Assembly: GCA_938038735.1 (NCBI GenBank)
Contig: CALHSW010000061.1
Location: 1-8,325 of the forward strand
From: an uncultured Bacteroidia bacterium
GTDB taxonomy: Bacteria; Bacteroidota; Bacteroidia; Bacteroidales; CAJPTX01
Direction: 5' to 3'
DNA: 8,325 nt
A model generated the notes under the pieces. It was not told the origin of the DNA, did not search any database, and saw nothing but the letters and a program-made list of their open reading frames with translations. The translations under genes and the position numbers were made by a program. This document shows, piece by piece, positions 1-7,103 of the stretch; within the stretch, counting starts at the first letter, position 1, and each line of letters opens with the position of its first letter.

Positions 1-66
1 GCCATCGGGGTGAGCTTCTCGCGGGCGGAGCGGGGGATACAGGAGTGGAAGGTGGTGCGGGGGTAG
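1..66 (+). CDS. 3' end of an upstream AAA-ATPase-like/PD-(D/E)XK protein (partial, tandem paralogue)
   Basis: Reading from base 1 in frame gives 21 residues beginning AIGVSF and ending KVVRG, then a TAG stop at 64-66. These 21 residues are identical to the last 21 residues (500-520) of the complete gene at 244-1806. The DNA differs at only two positions, both synonymous (an Arg codon and a Gly codon). This is therefore the tail of a second copy of the same gene, lying directly upstream in the same orientation. The start and all catalytic parts are outside the window, so it cannot be said whether the copy is intact. The conserved tail follows the nuclease core and has no known separate function. 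Confidence 0.88.
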   Translation, partial: AIGVSFSRAERGIQEWKVVRG

Positions 67-70
67 ATGA
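1..70 (+). repeat. Direct repeat, copy 1 (gene 3' end plus ATGA)
   Basis: Bases 1-70 match bases 1741-1810 at 68 of 70 positions by hand count. Similarity stops abruptly just after the stop codon and the following ATGA. The repeat is open at the left because the window begins inside it. The 1740-bp spacing equals one 1563-bp coding region plus the 177-bp intergenic stretch, as expected for a tandem gene duplication. Confidence 0.9.
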
Positions 71-206
71 TTAGGGGCGGGAATAGGGGGGAGCGCTTGG
101 AGCGGACCCCGTAGAGTAGCCCTGTCTGCAAGGCTGATCCGCATAGCCCATTGGCCCGTAAAAGCTCGGAGCATTTTGCCCCGCCGCTCATTATAAAACT
201 TTTTCT

Positions 207-214
207 TACCTTTA
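207..214 (+). promoter_or_regulatory. Possible Bacteroidota -7 box (TACCTTTA) upstream of the AAA/nuclease gene
   Basis: TACCTTTA matches the Bacteroides -7 consensus TAnnTTTG except at the last base. It sits in an AT-rich patch (191-214) inside an otherwise GC-rich intergenic region, 29 nt before the ATG. No TTTG is found at the usual -33 spacing; the nearest, at 175-178, is too far away. This is a tentative call from composition and a partial motif. Confidence 0.3.
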
Positions 215-230
215 CCCTGCGAACGAAGCG

Positions 231-236
231 AGGAGG
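231..236 (+). promoter_or_regulatory. Shine-Dalgarno AGGAGG fixing the start at 244
   Basis: AGGAGG lies 7 nt before the ATG at 244. It supports that start over the in-frame TTG at 151 and over the out-of-frame ATG at 239, which is only 2 nt from the motif. Strong Shine-Dalgarno sequences are not the rule in Bacteroidota, so this one is informative. Confidence 0.75.
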
Positions 237-243
237 CAATGGC

Positions 244-1806
244 ATGGATCAGGCGATAGTATACCCAGTAGGGGAGCAGAGCTTTGAGAATCTACGGAAT
301 CGGGGCAAGCTGTACGTGGATAAGACCGAGCTAATCTACAGGCTGATAACGGAGGGCGATTACTACTTTTTGAGCCGGCCGCGGCGGTTCGGCAAGAGCC
401 TGCTGGTCTCCACGCTGGAGGCGTACTTCCTGGGGCGGAAGGAACTCTTCGCGGGGCTGGCGATGGAAAGGCTAGAGAGGGGCTGGACGCAGCACCCCGT
501 GCTGCACGTTGATTTCAGTAGGAATGATTTTGCGGTGGGGGGCGTTTTGGAGAGCACCCTTAATACCATTCTCTACGATTGGGAGGAGGTGTATGGGCGG
601 GTGGAGGTGGATGAAAATTTTGCAGATCGATTCGTACGGGTCATAAAAAATGCGCATGCGCGGATCGGGCAGCAGGCGGTGGTGCTGGTGGACGAGTACG
701 ACAAGCCGATGCTGGACGCGATCGGCAGCCGGGAGCTGCTGGCGCGCAACCAGCAGGTGCTACGGGGCTTCTACGGGGCGCTCAAGGCGAGCGCGCCGCA
801 CCTGCGGTTCGTTTTTTTGACTGGGGTGACGCGCTTCGCGCACGTGAACATCTTCAGCGGGCTGAACAACCTGCGGGACATCTCGATGTCCACAGAATAC
901 GCCACGCTCTGCGGGATCACGGCGGCGGAGCTGCGGGCGGATTTCGCGGAGGGGGTGGCGCGGATGGCCGACGCGCGGGGGCTCACGGCGGCGCGCTGCT
1001 ACGAGAAGCTGGAGCGGGAGTACGATGGCTACCGGTTCTCGGCCGAGGCGGCCGAGGGGGTTTACAACCCCTTCAGCCTGCTCAACGCATTTGTGGAGCG
1101 GAGCTTCGGCAGCTACTGGTTCGCCACCGGCACGCCGAGCTACCTGGTGCAGGTCATGCAGGAGTCGGGGTACTGGGTGGACGATTTGACGGGGGCGGCG
1201 GTGACCCTGCAGGACCTGGGGGACATCCGGGACCCCTACCAGAACCCGCAGGCGCTCTTCTACCAGTCGGGCTACCTCACGCTGGGCGAGCCGGGGGAGG
1301 TCCCGGATACCTACCTTCTGCGCTTCCCGAACGGGGAGGTGCAGAAGGGGTTCAGGCAGTTCCTGAAGGAGTGCTACCTGCCGGGGGTGTTCGGCAGTAG
1401 CACCTACAATGCTTTGGCGTTCCACCGCTTGCTGGCGGCGGGCGACGCGGAGGGGTTCATGGCGCTGCTGGCATCGTTCTTCTGGGTGTCGAACTACGAG
1501 GTGGTGGGGGACCAGGAGAAGTACTACCAGAACACGCTGCGGGCGCTGTTCATGCTGATGGGGAGCAGGGTGGAGGCGGAGCACCGCACGGCGAACGGGC
1601 GGATCGACCTCTTGGTGTGGCTGCCCAAGTACGTCTACCTCTTCGAGATCAAGATGGACCGGGGCGCGGAGGTGGCGCTGGAGCAGATCGAGGGGAAGGG
1701 GTACGCGAAGGGAATAGATAAGGGGGGGCGGCAGCTGATCGCCATCGGGGTGAGCTTCTCGAGGGCGGAGCGGGGAATACAGGAGTGGAAGGTGGTGCGG
1801 GGGTAG
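244..1806 (+). CDS. AAA-ATPase-like protein with C-terminal PD-(D/E)XK nuclease domain
   Basis: This 520-aa protein has the family architecture AAA-ATPase_like (PF09820 type) followed by PDDEXK_9 (PF08011 type). I recognised both from motifs, not from a search. The N-terminus carries the family opening YPVGEQSFENLR and LYVDKTELI (residues 7-31). A degenerate P-loop, RPRRFGKSLL, lies at 45-54, a Walker B-like strand with acidic residues, VVLVDEYDKPM, at 146-156, and the typical FLTGVTRFAHVNIFSGLNNL at 191-210. The nuclease part has E446, GRIDLLV with D455, and FEIK with E468 and K470, so the putative catalytic set looks intact. There is no signal peptide or membrane segment, so it is probably cytoplasmic. 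The start at 244 is chosen for the AGGAGG at 231-236 and because family members begin here; the in-frame TTG at 151 would add 31 unrelated residues. A copy precedes it in tandem. Codon use is much richer in G and C than in the Sus-type genes. The biological role of this family is not established; DNA cleavage is inferred from the motif only. Confidence 0.92.
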   Translation: MDQAIVYPVGEQSFENLRNRGKLYVDKTELIYRLITEGDYYFLSRPRRFGKSLLVSTLEAYFLGRKELFAGLAMERLERGWTQHPVLHVDFSRNDFAVGGVLESTLNTILYDWEEVYGRVEVDENFADRFVRVIKNAHARIGQQAVVLVDEYDKPMLDAIGSRELLARNQQVLRGFYGALKASAPHLRFVFLTGVTRFAHVNIFSGLNNLRDISMSTEYATLCGITAAELRADFAEGVARMADARGLTAARCYEKLEREYDGYRFSAEAAEGVYNPFSLLNAFVERSFGSYWFATGTPSYLVQVMQESGYWVDDLTGAAVTLQDLGDIRDPYQNPQALFYQSGYLTLGEPGEVPDTYLLRFPNGEVQKGFRQFLKECYLPGVFGSSTYNALAFHRLLAAGDAEGFMALLASFFWVSNYEVVGDQEKYYQNTLRALFMLMGSRVEAEHRTANGRIDLLVWLPKYVYLFEIKMDRGAEVALEQIEGKGYAKGIDKGGRQLIAIGVSFSRAERGIQEWKVVRG

Positions 1807-1810
1807 ATGA
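1741..1810 (+). repeat. Direct repeat, copy 2 (gene 3' end plus ATGA)
   Basis: This is the partner of bases 1-70, with 68 of 70 positions identical. The differences at 1762 and 1776 are both third- or first-position synonymous changes in the shared C-terminal codons. It ends within 4 nt of the stop codon, after which the two downstream sequences are unrelated. Confidence 0.9.
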
Positions 1811-2166
1811 ATGGTGGCCCCGCGACTCTCTGTCGTTACCTTCAATGAGAGGATGTGTTTCCGTGTGGTCTTCCCGACTGTTAAGAAGGGTTTTCCGTTG
1901 AGAGTTGTGATGGTGTGTGAAGAGAAAAAATGGGCTGTAATGATGCGTAACAAGTTAGTAATGAGAATGTAATTGAGTTCTCTTATTCGTTTGAATGCGT
2001 TCTGTAGTGGAAGTTTTGGGGAGAATGTGAAAGAAAAGCCTTACCTTGCGGATAATTTTTGGGCGGAGAGTGCTTGCGATGGAAGTGAAGGTATGGAATG
2101 GGAAAATGTTGTTGGGGAAGGGACCGCAACAGTTTTTTATAGTTAGTAACAACAAAAGTAGGTAGC
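1807..2166 (+). other. 360-bp non-coding stretch between the AAA/nuclease gene and susC
   Basis: I see no convincing gene here. The first part (1811-1850) is GC-rich and continues the composition of the upstream gene; from about 1850 it becomes AT-richer. A 39-codon open frame at 1853-1972 has no well-placed ribosome binding site and no recognisable product. A weak promoter-like TACCTTGC lies at 2042-2049 with TTTG at 2015-2018, a 23-nt gap that is somewhat long for the Bacteroides -33/-7 layout. A hairpin followed by six T's lies at 2107-2138. The susC start at 2167 is preceded only by a weak TAGGTAG. The long leader-sized gap is compatible with a regulated 5' untranslated region for the susCD operon, but this is inference. 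Confidence 0.6.
2107..2138 (+). terminator. Hairpin plus T6: intrinsic terminator or attenuator before susC
   Basis: TGTTGT (2107-2112) can pair with GCAACA (2126-2131), including one U-G wobble. After a bulged T at 2113, GG (2114-2115) pairs with CC (2124-2125), leaving an 8-nt purine loop. One G and then six T's (2133-2138) follow, which is the layout of a rho-independent terminator. The stem is modest and interrupted, so its strength is uncertain. It ends 28 nt before the susC ATG. It could end transcription arriving from the AAA/nuclease gene, with a promoter downstream of or overlapping it (TATAGTTA at 2138-2145 is a poor -7 match), or it could act as an attenuator in the susC leader. 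Confidence 0.4.
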
Positions 2167-5100
2167 ATGAAGAGAGTACTACTTCTTCTAGTCGCGTTAG
2201 CTGCGAGCGTAAGCTTGTCGCTAGCGCAAGGGCGTACGGTGACGGGAGTTGTCACCGACGCTGCCGATGGCGCGCCGTTGCCATTGGCGAACGTTTTAAT
2301 CAAGGGTACCCAGAATGGAACGGTGACCGATAATGAGGGCCGTTACACGCTGCGCGTGCCGGGCCCCGATGCCACGCTGGTGTTCTTCTACACAGGCTAT
2401 GAGAGCAAGGAGGTTGTAGTTGCGGATCAGACCGTGATTAACGTGAAGCTCGGCGAGGCGAGTGAGGAGATTGACCAGGTGGTGGTGGTGGCGTACGGCA
2501 CGGTGAAGAAGGAGAGCCTGGTGGGTTCGCAGGGGGCTGTGGCCTCAAAGGAGATGGAGAAACGGCCGCTGACTAACGTTTCTTCCGCGTTGGCGGGGTC
2601 TGTGTCAGGGCTACAGATGTCGACAGGGTCTGGGCTGCCCGGGGCGAGTTCTCCCTCTATGATTATTCGGGGTATCGGTTCGGTGAACGCGAGCGATCAG
2701 CCGTTGATAATAGTGGATGGGACTCCCTACAACGGAAGTTTGTCCAACATCAACATGGCGGATGTGCAGTCGCTCACGGTGCTCAAGGATGCGGCCTCAA
2801 CGGCGCTCTACGGCAGCTCGGCTGGGAACGGTGTTATTATGATAACCACCAAGAGTGGAGCTGGAGCTGGAGGCGATGCGTGCGATGCGAAACCGAGCTT
2901 TACCTTTACCACTACGCAGGGTGTTTCAATGCGTGGGATGTCTCGCTACGAAACGCTCGGGATACAGGATCATATTCAGACGCTGTACGAAGGGATATAT
3001 AACGGTTTGCTATCGGATGGCGCGTCGAAAGAATTAGCGCCTCTACTATCAAACGAGCAGTTATATAAGAATTTTATGAAGCAGAATCCGTTTGCCGGTA
3101 TACTGAGCTATTACGATGGGAATCTAAGGCCGGTTGATAGCTTGGTAAAGGAGGGATTCCCCATCCTTGTCGGTTCGAATGGGAAGCTAAGCCCTGAGAT
3201 TAGCGGGTTGCTATGGCCAGAGGATTTAGATTGGGAAGGTGCGTTGTACCGTCTGGGCTACAGGCAGGAGTACACGCTGACAGGAGGGCTAACCACGAAG
3301 CGTATGCGTAGCTTTGCTTCAATAGGCTACCTAAACGAGAAGGGGTATAGTCTAAACACGCATTTTGAACGTTTTTCTGCGAGGTTGAACGTAAGCTATG
3401 ACATCAATAAGTGGGTTTCGCTGGGGTCGAACCTCTCATACGCGCATCGAGATTTACGGGAGCCGAAAACCATGGGTGCGTATACGGCGAATCCGTTCAA
3501 CTTCATAACGTATATGGCACCATTTTATCCTATTCATGAGCACAAAGCCGATGGTAGCTACGTGTATCTACCGAATGGGGAGAAGAAGTTTGACTACGAA
3601 AAGGGTAGAAGGACGGTGTCGGATGGTTACAACCCTGTGCTAGAGTCGGATATAGATGGAATGCGCACGAAGTCGGACATTGTGGGGGCGAGGAACTATT
3701 TCCGCGTGAACCTATACGAAGGGCTGACCTTCACGCTGAATTTGGCGTACGATTTATTTTCAGAAAGCTGGTTAATGCGGTACAATGCGCTTGAGGGGGA
3801 TCAGATAGGCGCGGGTCTCTTGAGAAGGGGGCATGACCGGTATCAAACCGTGACATTCAATCAGCTGCTTCAGTATAAGAACGAGTTTGCGGATGCGCAT
3901 GAGTTGGATGTGCTTCTAGGGCATGAGAACTACGACTATAAACCCGTAGGTATAGAAGCAGACAAAAAGGGAGAGGCGTACCCCAAGCTTGATGAGTTTG
4001 GGAACTACAAAGACATGTTTTATATAAGCAGCTATGCCAAAATATATAGGAAAGAGGGTTACTTTGCGCGGGCTGCTTATAGCTACAAGGGGCGGTACAA
4101 CGCGTCGGTTTCGTATCGTTACGATGGGAGTTCAAAGTTTGCCAAAGGGCTGCATTTCGGGCATTTCTGGAGCGCGGGTTTGGCTTGGAACATTGCGAGT
4201 GAGCCGTTCATGAGTGCGGCGCAAGATGTGGTGAATACCTTGAAGCTGCGGGCATCTCTCGGGCAAACGGGCGTAGATGGTGGAATTGGGTTCTACGCAG
4301 GGAAGGACAGCTGGAATTTAGGCGTAAAGAATTCTGGAATGCAGGGGTTAGACTACAAGTTGGGGAATAGTAATCTTCGCTGGGAGAAGCAGACGAGCTA
4401 CGATGTGGGGGTGGACTTCAATCTGTGGAATCGTTTGAGTGGCACGGTGGAGTTCTTTTCTAAGGTGTCAGCAGATTTGATTTTTGATGTGCCGTTGCCC
4501 CTATCGGCGGGTTTCCAAGTCCAAACTCAGAACATAGGTAAGATGTCCAACTATGGTGTGGAGTTTGATCTGCGAGGTACGCTGCTACAAATGGAGAATT
4601 TGCGTTGGGATTTGATGGTTAACGGTACTTTTGTTCGGAATAAAATTGTTCGGTTGCCAGAACAGAACCGTAAGGATGGAATTATATCTGGCAGCCATAA
4701 GCTGATGGAAGGTAAGAGTCGCTACGAGTGGTTCTTAGAGGAGTTTATAAAGATTGATGAGCGGAATGGGCGGCCGATATATCGTTTGGATCCCGAGAAA
4801 AATGAGGAAAAGAATCTGCATCTCGGGGAAGGTGCTGATTCAATGACGTGGACCTATGAAAAGACTGCTGCCTTAAGGCACTACTGCGGGAGTGCGTTGC
4901 CCAAGCTATATGGCGGTTTCGGAACAACGCTGACAGCCTATGGAGTTGATTTCAGCATGCTATTTAACTACCAAATAGGTGGACGTGTATACGATGGAAC
5001 GTACGAGTCGTTGATGTCGAATCGGCTGAGTGCTGCCGATGCGCTGCATAAGGATGCATTAAAAGCATGGAAAAAAGAGGGGGATAAGACCAATGTTCCT

Positions 5101-5394
5101 ATGCGAAACAACAGTGCGGACTACAATAAAAATGGTCTAGGCGGCACAGACTACTATCTAATCGATGCATCCTCTTTGATGCTAAAGTCGGTAACGTTGG
5201 GCTACACGTTCCCGGATCGTTGGTTAGAGGTGCTAAAGATAAAGGGGCTACGTGTGGGTGTGTCAGCAGAGAATCTATTCATGCTGAGCCGCCGGAAGGG
5301 TTTGAACGCAATGCAGAGCGTTTCTGGCTCGCCGGTGGGGTACTCGTACGAATTTGCCCGTACGATTACAGGGTCTTTGACGTTTAATTTTTAG
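2167..5394 (+). CDS. susC-like: SusC/RagA-family TonB-dependent outer-membrane transporter
   Basis: This 1075-aa protein is within the usual size range of SusC-like transporters. It forms the outer-membrane channel that imports a ligand captured by its SusD partner, powered by TonB-ExbBD. A signal peptide covers residues 1-20, with probable cleavage at LSLA/QG. A carboxypeptidase-regulatory-like beta domain follows (about 23-97: VTGVVTDAADGAPLPLANV, GTVTDNEGRYTL). Then come a TonB-box-like segment, EIDQVVVVAYG (101-111), and a plug domain (about 115-230). The plug contains IIRGIGSVN, PLIIVDGTPYNG and the SusC signature VLKDAASTALYGSSAGNGVI (205-224) followed by ITTKSG. The rest is an aromatic-rich beta barrel ending in LTFNF, a terminal Phe typical of outer-membrane proteins. 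There is no N-terminal STN domain, so direct FecR/FecI-type signalling is not suggested. It is followed 13 nt later by the SusD gene. The ATG at 2167 is chosen because the signal peptide starts there; the ribosome binding site is weak (TAGGTAG). The substrate is unknown. Confidence 0.97.
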   Translation: MKRVLLLLVALAASVSLSLAQGRTVTGVVTDAADGAPLPLANVLIKGTQNGTVTDNEGRYTLRVPGPDATLVFFYTGYESKEVVVADQTVINVKLGEASEEIDQVVVVAYGTVKKESLVGSQGAVASKEMEKRPLTNVSSALAGSVSGLQMSTGSGLPGASSPSMIIRGIGSVNASDQPLIIVDGTPYNGSLSNINMADVQSLTVLKDAASTALYGSSAGNGVIMITTKSGAGAGGDACDAKPSFTFTTTQGVSMRGMSRYETLGIQDHIQTLYEGIYNGLLSDGASKELAPLLSNEQLYKNFMKQNPFAGILSYYDGNLRPVDSLVKEGFPILVGSNGKLSPEISGLLWPEDLDWEGALYRLGYRQEYTLTGGLTTKRMRSFASIGYLNEKGYSLNTHFERFSARLNVSYDINKWVSLGSNLSYAHRDLREPKTMGAYTANPFNFITYMAPFYPIHEHKADGSYVYLPNGEKKFDYEKGRRTVSDGYNPVLESDIDGMRTKSDIVGARNYFRVNLYEGLTFTLNLAYDLFSESWLMRYNALEGDQIGAGLLRRGHDRYQTVTFNQLLQYKNEFADAHELDVLLGHENYDYKPVGIEADKKGEAYPKLDEFGNYKDMFYISSYAKIYRKEGYFARAAYSYKGRYNASVSYRYDGSSKFAKGLHFGHFWSAGLAWNIASEPFMSAAQDVVNTLKLRASLGQTGVDGGIGFYAGKDSWNLGVKNSGMQGLDYKLGNSNLRWEKQTSYDVGVDFNLWNRLSGTVEFFSKVSADLIFDVPLPLSAGFQVQTQNIGKMSNYGVEFDLRGTLLQMENLRWDLMVNGTFVRNKIVRLPEQNRKDGIISGSHKLMEGKSRYEWFLEEFIKIDERNGRPIYRLDPEKNEEKNLHLGEGADSMTWTYEKTAALRHYCGSALPKLYGGFGTTLTAYGVDFSMLFNYQIGGRVYDGTYESLMSNRLSAADALHKDALKAWKKEGDKTNVPMRNNSADYNKNGLGGTDYYLIDASSLMLKSVTLGYTFPDRWLEVLKIKGLRVGVSAENLFMLSRRKGLNAMQSVSGSPVGYSYEFARTITGSLTFNF

Positions 5395-5396
5395 TT

Positions 5397-5402
5397 AGGA
5401 GG
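5397..5402 (+). promoter_or_regulatory. Shine-Dalgarno AGGAGG for the SusD gene
   Basis: AGGAGG begins 2 nt after the susC stop codon and lies 5 nt before the ATG at 5408. The 13-nt intergenic gap is almost wholly this site, which supports co-transcription with susC. The strong site contrasts with the weak one before susC and could give the lipoprotein at least equal translation. Confidence 0.75.
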
Positions 5403-5407
5403 AAGTC

Positions 5408-7021
5408 ATGAAAGGGAAAAAGATACTGATACTTCTTGCTGTCATTGCTTTAGGCTTGGCGAGCTGCAAGAAGGAATATTTGGACACCAATAACCCTGTA
5501 TCGATAAGCGATGAGATGGTTTTTGGGAAGTACGAGTATACATTGCACGTACTCAATGGCGTGCTTGGGAAGTACTACGATTACCCAGATGCGAATATGC
5601 AGGGGGATGGTGGGGTAGGCTCTATGAGCTTCCATGCACGGCTGGACATGATGGGGGATGATGTGATTAATTCAATTTCTGCGTACTACATGCAATACTA
5701 CCGATGGACTGCTGTAGCAGATGAGAAATCATCCTTCGTGAACGAGGCGTGGGATTTGTACTACGATAAGATAGCCGTTCTGAATAAGCTGTTAAAAAAA
5801 GTTGCGGATGTGTCAGATGCAACGGATGAGCAGAAAGCGTTTCTTGAGGGCGAGGTGCGCATACTGAGGGCCTATTCGTACCATCAGCTGGTGCAGATGT
5901 TCGGGAAGCGGTACGTAAAGGGCGGTGCTAATTCGGATTTGGGCGTAGTGATTCGGGATGAGAACTCGAAAATGGATCCAAAGCCGCGTGCAACAGTGAA
6001 AGAGTGCTACGATTTTATTGTGAGCGATTTGGTTAAGGGTTTGGAATTGTTCGGAGGTCTCAGTGATGGTTTTAAACCGTCGCCCGAGTACACAAACAAT
6101 TGGGTAGGTAAGACTGCGGCATACGCAATAGCGGCGCGGGTATACCAGTCAATGTCAGACTGGGAGATGGTAGATAAGATGACGCAGAAGTCGTTGGACG
6201 CAGCCGGAAAGGAAGGGTACAGCTTGGTAAAAGACCCGAAAGATTTGCTCAACGGTTTTAGTGATGCCTCGTGCCCAGAGTGGATTTGGGGGTATGTAAC
6301 ACCAGCGGAACAGTGGAAGAGTTGGAATGGCTTCTTTAAACATTTTAGCTATTCTATAGAAGGATGGAACGATGTGCTGAAATTTGCGGTTAATCGTGAC
6401 CTCTTTGAAGGAATGGGCGTAAACGACTGTCGTAGGAAGTGGTGGGTGTGCCAAGATTTAGGAGATGAAGTACCGCAAGGGTGTGATTACTACTTTACCA
6501 ATCAAGAGTTTACAGGTGCATCGGTTAAGTTTAACACTTCGGATCCAAGCAATCCAAGTTGCCCTGGTGACAACTTGATGATGCGTTTAGCGGTGGTGTA
6601 TTACATGCGCGCTGAGGCTTTGGCAAGGTTGGGTAAAGATGGCGATGCGCAGAAGGTGTTGAATAAAATTATGGTGACGAGGGATCCGGACTATAGTGCT
6701 GCTACTTTCACTGGTGACGAGCTTATTGCTGAGATTCTTCGCAATAAGCGAATTGACCTGTGGTTGGAGGGTGAGCGATTCTTTGATATGAAACGGCTCT
6801 GCATCGGGATAGATCGTCTCAAGAGCAAGAACCGCGATATAGTAGCGACAGTTGCTCCCCAACGCCTTGGAACTTTTGTAGACCGTAATTCTGGTAAAAA
6901 CGCATTGTATATCCCTAAAAATGCAGATAGTCCGAATTGGGAGTTTATGATTCCACGGGCGGAACTTGATGGAGCGAATACCAAGGTGGTTCAAAATCCG
7001 CAGCATATTGCTGTTAAGTAA
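5408..7021 (+). CDS. susD-like: SusD/RagB-family outer-membrane lipoprotein
   Basis: This 537-aa protein is the surface lipoprotein that caps the SusC channel and binds ligand before import. A type II signal peptide ends in the lipobox LASC with the lipidated Cys at 20, followed by KKEYLDTNNP, a very typical SusD start. The alpha-helical TPR-like core is recognisable at FLEGEVRILRAYSYHQLVQM (145-164, followed by FG) and at VVYYMRAEALARLG (396-409). The SusD/RagB C-terminal signature is LIAEILRNKRIDLWLEGERF (439-458) followed by FDMKRL, and the end has IPRAEL and VVQNPQ, the usual closing motif. The insert of about 285-390 is rich in Trp, Tyr and Phe (WIWGY, WKSWNGFF, RRKWWV), plausible for ligand contact, but the ligand cannot be identified. 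Length is normal and no truncation or frameshift is seen. It is translationally close to susC (13 nt) and is followed 117 nt later by another lipoprotein gene. Confidence 0.97.
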   Translation: MKGKKILILLAVIALGLASCKKEYLDTNNPVSISDEMVFGKYEYTLHVLNGVLGKYYDYPDANMQGDGGVGSMSFHARLDMMGDDVINSISAYYMQYYRWTAVADEKSSFVNEAWDLYYDKIAVLNKLLKKVADVSDATDEQKAFLEGEVRILRAYSYHQLVQMFGKRYVKGGANSDLGVVIRDENSKMDPKPRATVKECYDFIVSDLVKGLELFGGLSDGFKPSPEYTNNWVGKTAAYAIAARVYQSMSDWEMVDKMTQKSLDAAGKEGYSLVKDPKDLLNGFSDASCPEWIWGYVTPAEQWKSWNGFFKHFSYSIEGWNDVLKFAVNRDLFEGMGVNDCRRKWWVCQDLGDEVPQGCDYYFTNQEFTGASVKFNTSDPSNPSCPGDNLMMRLAVVYYMRAEALARLGKDGDAQKVLNKIMVTRDPDYSAATFTGDELIAEILRNKRIDLWLEGERFFDMKRLCIGIDRLKSKNRDIVATVAPQRLGTFVDRNSGKNALYIPKNADSPNWEFMIPRAELDGANTKVVQNPQHIAVK

Positions 7022-7103
7022 CACGGTACGCTATTTTGATAGTAGAGGAGCGGATATGCGCAGTGGAGTATTGATGGGAGCGAGAGGGGCGGAGGGAGCG
7101 TAG

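Noticed and set aside
94..104. Small hairpin CGCT/AGCG after copy 1 of the AAA/nuclease gene
   Set aside because: It has only four base pairs and no T-run follows, so it is too weak to call a terminator.
151..243. TTG-initiated N-terminal extension of the AAA/nuclease protein
   Set aside because: The 31 extra residues are unlike the family N-terminus, while the ATG at 244 has AGGAGG at ideal spacing and begins directly with the family opening motif.
760..1953. Long minus-strand open frame (397 codons)
   Set aside because: It lies opposite the GC-rich AAA/nuclease gene, and its product is rich in Arg, His, Pro and Leu with no recognisable motif. Long antisense frames are expected where the coding strand uses G/C-ending codons and lacks reverse stops.
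1853..1972. 39-codon open frame in the spacer before susC
   Set aside because: GAGAGG abuts the ATG with no spacing, the composition is unremarkable and no product is recognised. It is kept only as part of an unexplained segment, not as a gene.
1955..2303. Minus-strand open frames in the AT-rich spacer and over the susC start
   Set aside because: They have no recognisable motif and no plausible signals. One runs across the certain susC signal-peptide region, so it is a shadow.
5050..5300. Possible frame disruption near the susC 3' end
   Set aside because: The reading frame is continuous to the TAG at 5392 and ends with the usual barrel strand and terminal Phe.
7056..7103. 15-codon micro-ORF after susD with an AGAGGAG 5 nt upstream
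   Set aside because: It could be a leader peptide, but the gap is purine-rich and such matches are easily found by chance. The peptide has no regulatory codon run.
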